Shown: one piece after another, positions 23,841-35,141 of the stretch
How positions within the stretch are numbered: position 1 is the first letter of the stretch
Layout: every line of letters begins with the position of its first letter
Assembly: GCF_018107685.1 (NCBI RefSeq)
Contig: NZ_CP064834.1
Location: 1-64,000 of the forward strand
Reading direction: 5' to 3'
Length of the DNA: 64,000 nt
Origin: Coxiella endosymbiont of Amblyomma nuttalli
GTDB taxonomy: Bacteria; Pseudomonadota; Gammaproteobacteria; Coxiellales; Coxiellaceae
Position numbers and translations under genes: made by a program
The notes under the pieces: model-generated
Told to the model about the DNA's origin: nothing
Database searches by the model: none
The model's input: only the letters and a program-made list of their open reading frames with translations

Positions 23841-25220
23841 ATGCGTATGTCTAATTATCCTGAGGAAACTATTGTAGCGCGAGTGACGCCCGCTGGTCGG
23901 GGCGGGGTCGGAGTTGTTCGTGTGTCGGGACCACAAACTAAAGCTATTGCAAAAAAGATGTTAGGGCATTTACCGAAACCTCGGTATGCTACTTTTGCCA
24001 CATTTAAACATCAACAGTCCGTTATCGATGAAGGTATTGCTATTTATTTCCCAAAGCCTCATTCATTTACTGGTGAAGATATTTTAGAACTCCATGGTCA
24101 TGGTAGCCCTGTTGTCATAGACTGCTTGCTTAAAAGCATCTTAAAAGAGGGAGTGCGGTTAGCAAGACCGGGGGAATTTTCTGAAAGAGCTTTTTTAAAT
24201 AATAAAATTGATTTAGCACAAGCAGAAGCTATTGCGGATTTAATTAATGCTAGTTCTGAACAAGCTGCACGATCTGCTATTCGTTCATTGCAAGGTGAGT
24301 TTTCTAAATATATTCATGAACTTATGACTGCTTTTATTGAATTACGGACATACATAGAAGCAGCAATTGATTTTTCAGAAGAAGAAATTGATTATTTGAC
24401 AGATGAATCGATAAAAATAAAATTAAAAAATCTACTGCAGCAAGTACAGGTGATTGAAAAAATAACAAATCAAGGTGTGTTGTTACGTGACGGAATTAAT
24501 GTCGTGATAGCAGGTGAACCGAATGTAGGCAAATCCAGTTTATTCAATCTACTTAGTGGACAAGAAATAGCAATTACTACTGATATTCCAGGTACCACCC
24601 GTGATATACTTCGTGAATCCATCAACATCGATGGTATGCCCATCCGAATTTTAGACACAGCGGGCTTGCGAGCTACCGAGGATGTTATTGAACAAGAAGG
24701 TGTGCGTCGCACTAAAACAGCTGCTGGACAGGCGGACCTTATTTTGCTCATGCTGGACTCTTCTCTTGCTTTAAAAAAAGAAGATTGTAAGAGAATGATA
24801 AAACAATTAATCCCAAATAGTGAAAAAAAAATACCCATTTTTATTATAGAAAATAAGATTGATTTGACTGGAGAAAAACCATTAACGGTAACAGAGAATA
24901 CTGATTATCGGATGCGGATTAAAATCTCTGTTAAAACTGGTGCTGGTATTAATTTACTTAAATATCATTTGAAAGAGATTGTTGAATTTAAAACTATTGA
25001 TGCAAATGATTTCATTGCACGACGGCGCCATTGTGATGCCATTGCGAGAACTAAGTTTTTTCTGAAAAAAGCAGAAGAACAACTTTTAAAGCAAAAGGCT
25101 GGTGAACTTGTTGCTGAAGATCTACGTCAAGCACAACATGCCCTTTCGGAAATCACTGGTAGATTTGCAGCAGATGATCTACTTGGGCAAATATTCTCCG
25201 AATTTTGCATTGGGAAATAA
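23841..25220 (+). CDS. mnmE: tRNA modification GTPase MnmE
   Basis: With MnmG it installs the carboxymethylaminomethyl group on U34 of certain tRNAs. The 459-residue protein shows the N-terminal folate-binding region (ETIVARVTPAGRGGVGVVRV), the G domain GEPNVGKSSLFNLL, DIPGTTRD and DTAGLR, and the C-terminal CIGK motif whose cysteine is characteristic. Sixty bases separate it from mnmG, its partner. Intact. Confidence 0.97.
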   Translation: MRMSNYPEETIVARVTPAGRGGVGVVRVSGPQTKAIAKKMLGHLPKPRYATFATFKHQQSVIDEGIAIYFPKPHSFTGEDILELHGHGSPVVIDCLLKSILKEGVRLARPGEFSERAFLNNKIDLAQAEAIADLINASSEQAARSAIRSLQGEFSKYIHELMTAFIELRTYIEAAIDFSEEEIDYLTDESIKIKLKNLLQQVQVIEKITNQGVLLRDGINVVIAGEPNVGKSSLFNLLSGQEIAITTDIPGTTRDILRESINIDGMPIRILDTAGLRATEDVIEQEGVRRTKTAAGQADLILLMLDSSLALKKEDCKRMIKQLIPNSEKKIPIFIIENKIDLTGEKPLTVTENTDYRMRIKISVKTGAGINLLKYHLKEIVEFKTIDANDFIARRRHCDAIARTKFFLKKAEEQLLKQKAGELVAEDLRQAQHALSEITGRFAADDLLGQIFSEFCIGK

Positions 25221-25279
25221 TGCTCTTCTTTATATGATGCGTAAAATAAATAAGATTTGCTTGTGATAAGATCCTGTAT

Positions 25280-27163
25280 ATGAAAAGCATCATTAGACAA
25301 TTTGATGTAATTATTGTTGGCGGTGGACACGCAGGTACTGAAGCTGCATTGGGTTCAGCGCGCATGGGCGCCAAAACTTTATTGGTTACGCACAATATCG
25401 AAACATTAGGTCAGATGTCTTGTAATCCTTCCATTGGTGGGATTGGTAAGACACACTTAGTAAAGGAGATTGATGCATTAGGGGGAATCATGGCCTATGC
25501 GGCCGATCAGGCCGGCATTCATTTTCGCACACTGAATGTAAGAAAAGGCCCTGCCGTTAGAGCTACTCGGGCGCAGACGGATCGGGTCTTATACAAATCT
25601 GCTGTTCGAAATGCATTGGAGAATCAACCTGATTTATGGTTGCTTCAACAAGCAGTTGATGATTTAATCATAAAAAACAGTAGAGTAGTAGGTATTGATA
25701 CTCAAATGGGCCTTCTATTTTATGCACCTGCTGTGGTTTTGACAGTGGGGACTTTTTTAGGAGGGAAAATTCATATCGGTATGGAAAATAGAAGTGGGGG
25801 TCGAATGGGTGATCCTTCTTCTATTACACTAGCTAAGAGATTACGCGCTATGCCTTTTTTCGTTAAGCGATTAAAAACAGGCACTCCACCGCGTATTGAC
25901 GGACGCACAATCAATTATTCTCAATTAGAAGAACAGCCAGGTGATCAACCCGTGCCGATGATGTCTTATTTGGGAAGGGTACAAGAACACCCAAAACAAC
26001 TTTCTTGTTTTATCACTCATACTAATGAAAAAACACATAATATTATTCGCTCTGGATTAAAAACGTCACCACTTTTTTTGGGTACTATCGAAGGCGTTGG
26101 ACCGCGTTATTGCCCATCCATTGAAGATAAGGTGGTTCGATTCTCGGATCGGCAATCACATCAGTTATTTTTAGAACCAGAAGGACTGAATACACACGAA
26201 ATTTATCCCAGCGGGATCTCAACTAGCCTATCCTTTGAAGTACAGTCAAAATTTATTCACAGCATAAAAGGGTTGGAAAGTTGTCATATTACCCGTCCGG
26301 GTTATGCTATTGAATATGATTTCTTTGATCCCCGTGATTTAAAACCGTCTCTAGAAACCAAATGTATTTCAGGGCTTTATTTTGCTGGACAAATTAACGG
26401 TACCACTGGATATGAAGAAGCTGCCGCACAAGGTTTAATAGCGGGGATCAACGCCGCTTTACAGATTCAGGAAAGGGAACCATGGGTGCCTACAAGAGAT
26501 GAAGCTTACATTGGTGTACTAATAGATGATTTAACAACCCGTGGAACAAATGAGCCTTATCGCATGTTCACAAGTCGTGCAGAATACAGACTGATATTAA
26601 GGCAAGATAACGCTGACTTGCGTTTAACAGAAAAGGGACGTGAGTTAGGTTGTATTGATGATGAACGTTGGGATTTTTTTTCTCGTAAACGAGAATTCCT
26701 TGAAAAAGAACAACAACGTTTGAGACAACAATGGGTTCAACCTAAGTCGGTCATTGCCGAAAAAATTCGTGAACGCTTTCAACAACATGTAGAACGAGAA
26801 TACTCTGTAATGGATCTTTTGCGTCGTCCTGAGATTACTTATTTTGAACTAATGCAGATAGAAGATTTGGGCCCTGCTGTAGATGATGCTGCTATCGCAG
26901 AGCAGATCGATATACAAGCAAAATATGAGGGTTATTTAACTCATCAATTAGCTGAGATCGCTCGTCAGAAAAAATACGAATCTGCGCATATTCCAGCATG
27001 TATTAATTACAATGAAGTCACTGGATTATCTAATGAGGTACGACAAAAGCTCAATCAAATTAAACCAACTACTCTTGGGCAAGCTACACGAATTCCTGGT
27101 ATTACTCCAGCTGCGATTTCTCTATTGCTTGTTTATCTGAAGAAAAAACGAGAATTAAAGTAA
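25280..27163 (+). CDS. mnmG: tRNA uridine 5-carboxymethylaminomethyl modification enzyme MnmG
   Basis: FAD-dependent partner of MnmE in U34 modification. The 627-residue protein (E. coli 629) has the dinucleotide-binding [19 protein letters not shown] near the N-terminus, [19 protein letters not shown] with its conserved cysteine, and the C-terminal [14 protein letters not shown]-type helical domain (here [14 protein letters not shown]). Intact. Confidence 0.97.
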   Translation: MKSIIRQFDVIIVGGGHAGTEAALGSARMGAKTLLVTHNIETLGQMSCNPSIGGIGKTHLVKEIDALGGIMAYAADQAGIHFRTLNVRKGPAVRATRAQTDRVLYKSAVRNALENQPDLWLLQQAVDDLIIKNSRVVGIDTQMGLLFYAPAVVLTVGTFLGGKIHIGMENRSGGRMGDPSSITLAKRLRAMPFFVKRLKTGTPPRIDGRTINYSQLEEQPGDQPVPMMSYLGRVQEHPKQLSCFITHTNEKTHNIIRSGLKTSPLFLGTIEGVGPRYCPSIEDKVVRFSDRQSHQLFLEPEGLNTHEIYPSGISTSLSFEVQSKFIHSIKGLESCHITRPGYAIEYDFFDPRDLKPSLETKCISGLYFAGQINGTTGYEEAAAQGLIAGINAALQIQEREPWVPTRDEAYIGVLIDDLTTRGTNEPYRMFTSRAEYRLILRQDNADLRLTEKGRELGCIDDERWDFFSRKREFLEKEQQRLRQQWVQPKSVIAEKIRERFQQHVEREYSVMDLLRRPEITYFELMQIEDLGPAVDDAAIAEQIDIQAKYEGYLTHQLAEIARQKKYESAHIPACINYNEVTGLSNEVRQKLNQIKPTTLGQATRIPGITPAAISLLLVYLKKKRELK

Positions 27164-27288
27164 TGGTTTGTGCTGAATTATCTATATTATTCAGTGGTTA
27201 CCTTGCTTGCTATTAAACCTAACCGTTAGTTATCCTAGAAATGACCGGTTTTTTTAGTAGCAAGGGTTTAGCGAAAAAAGTAAGAATG

Positions 27289-27909
27289 AAAGAAAAACTT
27301 AAAAAAGGAATTGCTGAATTAAAACTAGCAATTCCAGAAACTACTCAGCAAACATTGCTTGACTTTCTTATTTTCCTACAAAAATGGAATCAAGCTTATA
27401 ATCTCACTGCAATTACTGACGTAGGAAATATGATAACCTACCATCTTCTAGATAGTTTATCTATCATCCCTTATTTTAAGGGAAAAACGATTTTAGATGT
27501 GGGTAGTGGAGCAGGTTTTCCGGGAATCCCACTGGCGTTAGCCTATCCAAATAAACAATTTACTTTACTCGATAGCAAAAACAAGAGATCCGCTTTTTTG
27601 CTTCAAGCCATTCATCGATTTAAAATATCCAATGTTGCTGTTGTGCAAGCACGTGTCCCAGGCTACCGAGCAGCATTGAGTTTTGACGCAATTACATGTC
27701 GTGCTTTTGGTAGTCTAAGACTTATTGTGGATCAAACCCAATATTTACTCTGTCCACTGGGGAGATGGTTTATAATGAAAGGCAGTTATCCAAAAGAGGA
27801 GTTACAAATCATTGCACAGCCTTTTTTCGTACATCGTTTAACAGTGCCAGGTTTAAATGCAGAGCGTCATCTTGTTGAAATTGAAAACAAGTATAATTGC
27901 AATCGTTAA
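27289..27909 (+). CDS. rsmG: 16S rRNA (guanine527-N7)-methyltransferase RsmG
   Basis: Methylates G527 of 16S rRNA. From the ATG at 27289 the protein has 206 residues, like E. coli (207); an in-frame ATG at 27241 would add 16 residues, and neither start has a strong ribosome binding site. SAM motif [18 protein letters not shown] and the preceding [11 protein letters not shown] are typical. The next readable sequence, in the same frame just past the stop, is a parA remnant. Confidence 0.94.
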   Translation, partial: KEKLKKGIAELKLAIPETTQQTLLDFLIFLQKWNQAYNLTAITDVGNMITYHLLDSLSIIPYFKGKTILDVGSGAGFPGIPLALAYPNKQFTLLDSKNKRSAFLLQAIHRFKISNVAVVQARVPGYRAALSFDAITCRAFGSLRLIVDQTQYLLCPLGRWFIMKGSYPKEELQIIAQPFFVHRLTVPGLNAERHLVEIENKYNCNR

Positions 27910-27912
27910 CTA

Positions 27913-28020
27913 GAAGGTAGAGTAGGTAAAACCACCATTAATTTAGTGAATTTATTTTATTTAAAACAACAAAATTTTGTTAATCAGCTTGTGTCCGTAA
28001 GGAAATGCAAAGTCGATTAA
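27913..28020 (+). pseudogene. parA: parA remnant (Walker A segment)
   Basis: ParA is the ATPase of the ParABS chromosome-partition system and its gene normally follows rsmG. Immediately after the rsmG stop the DNA encodes EGRVGKTTINLVNLFYLKQQ, matching the ParA deviant Walker A KGGVGKTTTxxNLA with the second glycine changed. After 36 codons it ends at TAA. The initiator region and the rest of the ATPase (more than 200 residues) are absent. Confidence 0.6.
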
Positions 28021-28253
28021 CGATACGTGAGACAAGATACTACGTTCCAATTGGATTAGATATGGATTTATTGTCTACTAATGAAGAGCTCACCAACTAT
28101 ACTAGAGGTACAGTTATCATATATCATAGAGTTCACGCTAGTATGACCAATCGGTTATGTTTTTTATTAAAGTTAAATCAGGTATTCTCGTCGTATCTGA
28201 GTGGAAGAAGAACAATTAGACATGAGTCACGTGCGTTCCCTATTGACATTTAG
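28005..28253 (+). pseudogene. Possible parB N-terminal remnant
   Basis: An 82-codon open frame right behind the parA scrap contains GLDMDLLSTNEEL, resembling the GLGRGLDALLS start of ParB proteins. Position after rsmG and parA supports this. The remainder does not resemble the ParB nuclease-fold or helix-turn-helix region. An alternative I considered, ubiC next to ubiA, fits less well. Confidence 0.4.
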
Positions 28254-28679
28254 TAAGGTTCGGTACAGTGAAATAGCGAAAATGATCGTGTCGAGTGATG
28301 CGACAACCCTAAACCCTAGATCCAAACATTAGGCAATTGCAGAATGATTCATTTAAATAAACTGAATGCAACAATTTTGATTTAGAACGGCACGAAAGAT
28401 AAAGATAAATTTATTATTGTATGAACATAATATATATAATAATGGCATATATAATCAATGGCACATATATAATCCTATAATCCCCACACAAAGGAGGGCT
28501 TAGTAGCTTTAAGTATGGCTTCTCGTTTGTAGATCCTTATTTAAGCTGTAGCGAATTTAAATTTGAAAAGACTACATGAAACATCATCCTAAATCACTCT
28601 CGTCTTTACTAAAGAAACAAAAAGCTATTTTGCTAGTGAATGTGTGTTTTCCTACTCTACCAAAAATAAAGCCTAGTCT
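28254..28679. other. Non-coding DNA before ubiA
   Basis: AT-rich, no gene read. Contains a near-tandem repeat, AATGGCATATATAATC at 28441-28456 and AATGGCACATATATAATC at 28457-28474. Confidence 0.5.
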
Positions 28680-29528
28680 ATGATTAACATACGTCACTAT
28701 TTTCAATTGATGCGATTTGATAAACCAATCGGTATTTTTCTGTTGTTGTGGCCAACCTTATGGGCTTTGTGGTTGGCAGCAGGTGGAATACCATCTCTTA
28801 AAATACTGGTCATTTTTATTTTGGGTGTTGTCATTATGCGGGCGGCAGGATGTGTTATGAATGATCTTATTGACCGAAATATTGATAAGTATGTACAACG
28901 CACTCAATTACGTCCACTTGCTGTAGGTACAGTGGGAATTATTGAAGCAATAATGTTGTTTGGAATTTTATGTTTATTTGCTTTAGTTCTTGCAGGGTTA
29001 TTAAACCGTTTGGTGATAGAGTTAGCGATAGTAGGGATTATATTGATAGTTATTTATCCATTTTTAAAAAGAGTGACTTATTTGACTCAATTTTGGTTAG
29101 GACTGACTTTCTCATGGGGTGTCCCGATAGCATTCGCAGCAGAGCAGGGAGTTGTTCCTAAAATAGCCTGGTTTTTATTTGTAACAGCGGTATTATGGCC
29201 GATAACGTATGATACGCAATACGCGATAATGGATCGAGAAGATGATTTTAAAATTGGCGTAAAGTCAATGGCTATCTTATTTGGACACTATGATCGTTTA
29301 ATAATCGGATTATTGCAGGGAGGAATGTTGCTATTATTTGGCATGTTAGGGATGTTTTTGAGCTTGAATTATTGGTTTTATCTGGGGCTTTTAATTGCCT
29401 TGGGGTTCATGATTTATCAGCAAGTATTGATCCGTTATCGAAAACCTGAAAATTGTTTTGCGGCTTTTCGTAGTAACAATTACGTAGGATTGGTGATCTT
29501 TTTAGGTATTTTCCTTACTTACATATGA
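28680..29528 (+). CDS. ubiA: 4-hydroxybenzoate polyprenyltransferase UbiA
   Basis: Integral membrane enzyme that prenylates 4-hydroxybenzoate in ubiquinone synthesis. The 282-residue protein (E. coli 290) has both Asp-rich motifs, NDLIDRNID (about residues 61-69) and YDTQYAIMDREDD (near 175), within a multi-spanning hydrophobic protein. ubiC, often upstream, is not seen. Intact. Confidence 0.95.
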   Translation: MINIRHYFQLMRFDKPIGIFLLLWPTLWALWLAAGGIPSLKILVIFILGVVIMRAAGCVMNDLIDRNIDKYVQRTQLRPLAVGTVGIIEAIMLFGILCLFALVLAGLLNRLVIELAIVGIILIVIYPFLKRVTYLTQFWLGLTFSWGVPIAFAAEQGVVPKIAWFLFVTAVLWPITYDTQYAIMDREDDFKIGVKSMAILFGHYDRLIIGLLQGGMLLLFGMLGMFLSLNYWFYLGLLIALGFMIYQQVLIRYRKPENCFAAFRSNNYVGLVIFLGIFLTYI

Positions 29529-30110
29529 TACTTTTTAAGATTCATTTGCAAGAGGAGTATACGAATCTATGATAGATACATGCAGTGCTTCCTTACTAAG
29601 GAAGATGATCTATAATTCTATTAGGTGCACACTGAATTACTTGATATAGGATAGGAAATGAACCTAGTTATGAGATCTATAGACAGGCAATCTGGATTAC
29701 AGTTTAAACATAAAACAGAGATAATTAGGGTCTCCATAGTTATGATATAGATCATTGTTGACTCATTCCATATTATCATTCTACAACATAATAAGTGTTT
29801 TATTTTCATTCATTTTTTTAAGTATTGGCATATTAACCAATAATCGATTTGTGCTGCATAAACCAATGTGTAGTATGCTCCGATTTTTAGGTTGCTTTTA
29901 TAATTCAATCTTTCTTATAGCTTTCTTCTGACGTTATGAGATAATTAATTTTATGAGACAACTAAAAAGTAGAAGATAGGTCATTGTCCAACCGTATTTA
30001 AGGTTCATTACTTAAAATATCGTAAACTGCATTTTTACGAAAGAAAATAAAGCAATTTATTGAAAATTTTATTGCTAAAATCACTTATTTCATTTTTAAT
30101 GGCATGCATT
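29529..30110. other. Non-coding DNA between ubiA and metK
   Basis: No gene, riboswitch or clear promoter recognised. A TTG-initiated extension of metK into this interval (from 30060) is possible but unsupported by family length. Confidence 0.5.
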
Positions 30111-31316
30111 ATGGTGCACACCACTTTATTTACCTCGGAATCTGTTTCTGAAGGTCATCCTGATAAAGTAGCAGATCAAATTTCAGATGCTATTTTAGAT
30201 GTGCTTATCGCACAAGATCCTCACAGCCGTGTAGCTTGTGAGGCTGTAGTTAAATCTGGAATGGTTTTTGTGGCAGGTGAAATCACTACAAGTGCTTGGG
30301 CTGATATTGAACAAATCACACGTAATACAGTTTTACAAATTGGTTATAACGATCCGCATATTGGGTTTGATGGTGAAACCTGCGCTGTAATTTCTGCGAT
30401 TGGTAAACAGTCACCCGATATATCCATGGGGATAGCCAAACAAGCAGATAAAGAACTGGGAGCCGGTGACCAGGGTTTGATGTTTGGATATGCTTCACGA
30501 GAGACAAACGTCTTTATGCCTGCTCCAATTACTTACGCTCACCGCTTAATGCGACGACAAGCACAATTACGCAAGGAGAGTGCTCTTACCTGGCTTCGTC
30601 CGGACGCGAAATCACAAGTAACGCTGCGTTATGAAAATGGTATCCCAGTGGCTGCCACTTGTATCGTTTTTTCCACTCAACATAATCCAGATATTCAACA
30701 AAAAGAATTAAGAGAAGCGGTCATCGAAGAAATTATAAAGCCTGTCATGCCAAAAAAATGGATTAATAAACGCACTCGTTTTCTGATTAACCCTGCAGGG
30801 CGTTTTGTTATCGGTGGACCTGTAGGCGATTGCGGATTGACTGGTCGAAAAATTATCGTAGATACTTATGGCGGAATGGTTCGGCATGGTGGAGGATGTT
30901 TCTCAGGTAAAGATCCCTCGAAGGTCGATCGTTCTGGTGCTTATGCCGCCCGTTATATCGCGAAAAATATTGTAGCTGCTGGATTAGCTGAGCGATGCGA
31001 AGTGCAGATTTCCTATGCCATTGGCATTACTGAGCCTACTTCCATTAGTGTTGAAACCTTTAGAACAGGAAAAATTGATGAAGCTCATATGCGGCGATTG
31101 ATTACAGAATATTTTGATCTTCGACCTGCTGGTATCATTCGAGCGTTAAACTTATTACGTCCTATTTATAAAGCTACTGCTGCTTATGGACATTTTGGTA
31201 GAGAAGAGACGGAATTTGAGTGGGAACGAGTAGATAAAGCAGAAGCACTTCGCGAAGCGGCTGGATTATCTAGTATGACTGAACATATAACGACGCTTAT
31301 TGAGGAAGAACAATGA
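30111..31316 (+). CDS. metK: S-adenosylmethionine synthase
   Basis: Makes SAM from methionine and ATP. The ATG at 30111 ([20 protein letters not shown]) gives 401 residues; ATG 30102 and TTG 30060 are in-frame alternatives. Signature sequences are intact: [12 protein letters not shown] near 115 and the P-loop-like [16 protein letters not shown] near 260. Next to ahcY it forms half of the methylation cycle, serving the several SAM-dependent methylases in this window (rsmD, rsmG, rsmA, prmC). Confidence 0.95.
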   Translation: MVHTTLFTSESVSEGHPDKVADQISDAILDVLIAQDPHSRVACEAVVKSGMVFVAGEITTSAWADIEQITRNTVLQIGYNDPHIGFDGETCAVISAIGKQSPDISMGIAKQADKELGAGDQGLMFGYASRETNVFMPAPITYAHRLMRRQAQLRKESALTWLRPDAKSQVTLRYENGIPVAATCIVFSTQHNPDIQQKELREAVIEEIIKPVMPKKWINKRTRFLINPAGRFVIGGPVGDCGLTGRKIIVDTYGGMVRHGGGCFSGKDPSKVDRSGAYAARYIAKNIVAAGLAERCEVQISYAIGITEPTSISVETFRTGKIDEAHMRRLITEYFDLRPAGIIRALNLLRPIYKATAAYGHFGREETEFEWERVDKAEALREAAGLSSMTEHITTLIEEEQ

Positions 31317-31388
31317 CGTTTTTCCATTCGCACATAATAGCTTAATCGCGCGAATTAATCTATGACCTAATTAAAATGATCTCCAGTT

Positions 31389-31402
31389 TCCTCAGATGAG
31401 GA
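31389..31402. promoter_or_regulatory. Palindrome in the metK-ahcY gap
   Basis: TCCTCAGATGAGGA, two 6-base inverted arms around GA, 21 bases before the ahcY ATG. It could be a small hairpin or operator. It does not match the SAH riboswitch core as I know it. Confidence 0.3.
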
Positions 31403-31422
31403 TCAAGAAATAATGGAGGTAA

Positions 31423-32757
31423 ATGGAGAAAAAGAAAAGAAAGAAGTGTATTATGGTGGCAATAAGCATAGTAAAAGATTATCGAATTGCGGACATTGGC
31501 CTAGCTGAATGGGGTCGAAAGGAAATTGAAATTGCTGAAACGGAAATGCCGGGATTAATAGCCGTCCGAGAACAATACAAAACAAGCCAACCTCTAAAGG
31601 GTGCACGTATTGCTGGCTGTATTCACATGACTATTCAGACTGCGGTTTTAATCGAAACCTTACTTATCTTAGGTGCAGAAGTTCGCTGGTCATCTTGCAA
31701 TATTTTCTCCACTCAAAACCACGCAGCTGCGGCTATTGCTAAAGAAGGTATCCCGGTTTTTGCCTGGAAAGGAGAAACGGAAGAAGAATATTGGAAATGT
31801 ATCTCTGCAACCCTTAAAGGATCTAATAGCTGGACGCCTAATCTCTTGTTAGATGATGGAGGTGATTTAACAGCCTATGTGCTCCAAAAACATCCAGAAT
31901 TATGTAAAAACATTCGAGGAGTGTCAGAGGAAACTACAACTGGAGTACATCGTCTTTATAAAATGATGAAGGAAAATACGCTAAAATTTGCCGCCATTAA
32001 TGTGAATGATTCTGTTACGAAATCAAAATTCGATAATCTTTACGGTTGTCGTGAATCACTCGTCGATTCCCTCAAACGAGCAACAGATGTTATGATCGCT
32101 GGTAAACAAGTTGTCATTTGTGGTTACGGCGATGTTGGTAAAGGATGTGCGCAATCCTTACGTGCTTATGGTGCTACTATTTACATCACAGAAATTGATC
32201 CTATTTGTGCTTTACAAGCAGCGATGGAAGGTTATCGAGTCATAACAATGGATGAAATCGCCACTCAAGCAGACATTTTCGTAACAGCGACTGGAAATAC
32301 TACTGTTATTACCTACGATCACATGTCAAAGATGAAGGATCAGGCGATTGTATGTAATATCGGTCATTTTGATAAAGAAATTGATATCGCTTCTCTTGCA
32401 AAACATCCTTGGGTTAACATCAAGCCTCAAGTGGATCAAGTGATTTTTCCAGATGGAAAACGCTTAATAATTCTTGCCAAAGGTCGCTTAGTTAATTTGG
32501 GTTGTGCAACGGGCCATCCTAGCTTAGTAATGTCTAACTCGTTCACCAATCAAATACTCGCACAAATAGAACTTTGGCAACATCCGGAAAAATATCCTAT
32601 TGGCGTTTACCTTTTACCTAAACATTTAGATGAAGAAGTAGCCCGTCTTCATTTGAGGCATGTGGGCGCTAAGCTAACAAAATTAACAACCCAACAAGCT
32701 GATTATATTGGCATTAGTCCAGAAGGTCCTTTCAAATCGGAGTATTATCGATACTAA
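31423..32757 (+). CDS. ahcY: Adenosylhomocysteinase
   Basis: Hydrolyses S-adenosylhomocysteine, the inhibitory product of methylation, to adenosine and homocysteine. The 444-residue protein has substrate motifs DDGGDLT and [23 protein letters not shown], the NAD-binding [13 protein letters not shown] near 225 and the conserved C-terminal [13 protein letters not shown] precedes the ATG by only 3 bases; an ATG ten codons later is an alternative. Follows metK by about 100 bases. Intact. Confidence 0.96.
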   Translation: MEKKKRKKCIMVAISIVKDYRIADIGLAEWGRKEIEIAETEMPGLIAVREQYKTSQPLKGARIAGCIHMTIQTAVLIETLLILGAEVRWSSCNIFSTQNHAAAAIAKEGIPVFAWKGETEEEYWKCISATLKGSNSWTPNLLLDDGGDLTAYVLQKHPELCKNIRGVSEETTTGVHRLYKMMKENTLKFAAINVNDSVTKSKFDNLYGCRESLVDSLKRATDVMIAGKQVVICGYGDVGKGCAQSLRAYGATIYITEIDPICALQAAMEGYRVITMDEIATQADIFVTATGNTTVITYDHMSKMKDQAIVCNIGHFDKEIDIASLAKHPWVNIKPQVDQVIFPDGKRLIILAKGRLVNLGCATGHPSLVMSNSFTNQILAQIELWQHPEKYPIGVYLLPKHLDEEVARLHLRHVGAKLTKLTTQQADYIGISPEGPFKSEYYRY

Positions 32758-32778
32758 TTAACGCACTTAAGATATAAA

Positions 32779-33170
32779 TTATCCAAGGCGTTCATCATGT
32801 GCAAATAGTAAACCGAAAATCACAGAAAGTGATAAGGGACGCGGAATTATTTCCATTTTCCATTTCCATAGAAGCCATTGTACAATAAAAGTAGACACTT
32901 CTATTTTCAACACTAACCACATAAGTTCTTTTAACACCTTTTGATGATATATCAGAAGAGAATTACTAGCGTTTTTACCCGCATAACGCGATGAAATATA
33001 CTTCTGGTAGCCCCAATTGAAAGACACGACGAGAGACTGTGTGCCCACAAGCTTGTCTGTGCATATCAAGGCTATAATACTAGAAATCCCCCGTGCGTTC
33101 CGCTACATGACACACTTTAATGATCGAATTCTTAACAAACATAGTTCTTATTCTCCGTACCCCAAGGATA
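32779..33170 (-). pseudogene. rdgB: rdgB (XTP/dITP pyrophosphatase) pseudogene
   Basis: RdgB removes inosine- and xanthosine-triphosphate from the nucleotide pool. On the minus strand, MFVKNSIIKVCHVAERTG corresponds to the conserved TFVENAxIKARHAA segment; after a stop and frame change comes SLVVSFNWG...ISSRYAGKNASN, the hallmark SxRYAG loop, then QKVLKEL; a further frame change gives NRSVYFYCTM, like RxAxFxCVxV. The N-terminal substrate loop and the GGFGYDP region are not readable. At least two frameshifts; non-functional. Confidence 0.8.
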
Positions 33171-34255
33171 TTAATTCGCTTTTGTGATACATTTTATTTG
33201 TAAATACGCATAATAAATCTTGTATTTGCTCAATGAGTCTTGTATTTTCTCTAATTTATTTAGATTTTGACTCGCTAAAATCATTTTCAACATCAGGCAT
33301 TGACGATTATGTAGATTACTTAATCATTGCGCAACAGCATGTATTATCGGAAATGCAAATTAAGGCATTGAATACAATTATGTTGCCTTCAAGTACTACC
33401 TATAATATACAATACTTGATCAAATACTAGTTTCCTCTAATATTCAAGCGGTCTACAATGATAAAAGACAAATGATGGATAATTTTTCTTCCCCGTATGA
33501 CAATTGACTCAATACTTACCGATATAAGGCTTAATCCACGTTCCTCATTTTTAAGTCACAATCAGCAAACAATGTTATAATACTGACTTGTCAGATTTGA
33601 CTCATATTTAATTCATAGATAATAAATAATGTTGTAAACACATTGGGCTGATAACAAATTTTCATTCGCTCATCAGAACTGAGGGGTACTTATTTTGTCA
33701 ATAAAGCAATAAATTATGACTTGTAACTGTTTCAGATGCAGAAAACTAGAAAACTTAGAAGAACTGACATGAATAAATAAAAATCAGATTGAGAAGAAAT
33801 ATTTTTACGAATTACGGCAACTAGATATGATTTATGATTTGATCTACTTAATAAACATAATCGACGGAGTAATTTATCAAAAAAATTTTTCGCTTAATCT
33901 TCTTTTAAGACCGATTCTGTTATTGACAAAAAAATTTGTAACATAACAGAAACATTATAATTATTGGTATTGGTTGGTGTTATTGGCTGTAATTCTTGCA
34001 GTACGTCCTTAGAGTTACAAGAAATCATCTCCCATATTTTTCTTATTGATCTCTAAAACCCTGTATAAAATTCAAAGGTAATCTTTTGCTCGGCAATTTT
34101 TTGGTGTGGAACCATTGATTTTGGATCAGACGGTAGAGAAATGTATTTACAAGTAACGTATTTAATCTGAAAAATTAGCTAATTAAGCGTGTCTTGGTAA
34201 ATAGTTTCAAAAATTAAAATATGATGAGTAATATAATTAAGAAGTCTTATTAGTC
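33171..34255. other. Non-coding DNA between the rdgB remnant and prmC
   Basis: About 1.1 kb of AT-rich DNA. A 65-codon open frame at 33233-33430 has no ribosome binding site or recognisable family. Nothing else identified. Confidence 0.5.
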
Positions 34256-35086
34256 TTATCCCCTAGCAACAATCATCCGCGGTAAACTAGCGAGATCGAC
34301 GTGATCCTGAATTTCGTGGTAATGGGCTTTTTGCATCAAGTCAACAATCTTTTGTGATTGATCAAACCCATGTTCGAGTAATAACCAACCATCATTAGTT
34401 AAATACGATTTCGCTTCTTCAATAATTATTTTAATTGAGGATAATCCGTCTGGACCACTAGCCAAAGCGTTGAGAGGTTCATATTTTAATTGCTGCAAAT
34501 GTTTATCATAATTAGGAATGTAAGGTGGATTTCCAATGATGACATGATAATTTAACCGCGTTAAGGCTTGACACCATTCACTAAAATAAAAATTAATATT
34601 TCGGATATGGTGTTTCTTAGCATTGATTTTTGCTACTTTTAAGGCTTTTTTAGAATTATCAACAGCAGTGATCTCCCAATGAGGTCGCTCTGAAGCAATA
34701 GCGATCGCAATATTGCCGGATCCCGTACCTAAATCAGCAACTCGCAGTGTTGCGTCTTTTGGTAAATTTTTTAAGATCCACTCTACTAACATTTCCGTTT
34801 CAGGACGAGGAATTAGTACATCCGGTGTTACTGTTAAGTTAAGCGACCAGAACTCTTTTGCTCCTAAAATATAGGCCATCGGTTCACCTGAAATTCGTCG
34901 ATTTACATAATTCGTTAATTGTTTTCTTTGTATGGACATGATTTGCATGTCCGGATGAGTAAATAATTCAACGCGGGACTTTTCAAGAACATGACTTACT
35001 AATACTGCCGCATCTAAATATGGTGTTTCTGAACATATATCCAATTGACAAGAAATATTTCTAATTACTTTCTTAACGATAGTCAT
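34256..35086 (-). CDS. prmC: Release factor glutamine methyltransferase PrmC
   Basis: Methylates the GGQ glutamine of release factors RF1 and RF2. The 276-residue protein (E. coli 277) has an N-terminal helical domain, SAM motif VADLGTGSGNIAIAIA near 116 and the catalytic NPPY motif near 185. It lies 55 bases downstream of prfA, which encodes its substrate, on the same strand. Intact. Confidence 0.95.
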   Translation of the reverse strand: MTIVKKVIRNISCQLDICSETPYLDAAVLVSHVLEKSRVELFTHPDMQIMSIQRKQLTNYVNRRISGEPMAYILGAKEFWSLNLTVTPDVLIPRPETEMLVEWILKNLPKDATLRVADLGTGSGNIAIAIASERPHWEITAVDNSKKALKVAKINAKKHHIRNINFYFSEWCQALTRLNYHVIIGNPPYIPNYDKHLQQLKYEPLNALASGPDGLSSIKIIIEEAKSYLTNDGWLLLEHGFDQSQKIVDLMQKAHYHEIQDHVDLASLPRMIVARG

Positions 35087-35141
35087 ACCGTTATTACGCT
35101 TTTGATTTTCATCATCTCTGCTTTATTTGAAAGCTACACTT

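Noticed and set aside
28005-28253. Reading this frame as a ubiC remnant next to ubiA
   Set aside because: The SMTNRL and ESRAF matches to UbiC are short; the ParB-like GLDMDLLS and the position behind a parA remnant fit better.
31317-31422. Possible SAM or SAH riboswitch between metK and ahcY
   Set aside because: Only a short palindrome is present; the conserved cores I know are absent.
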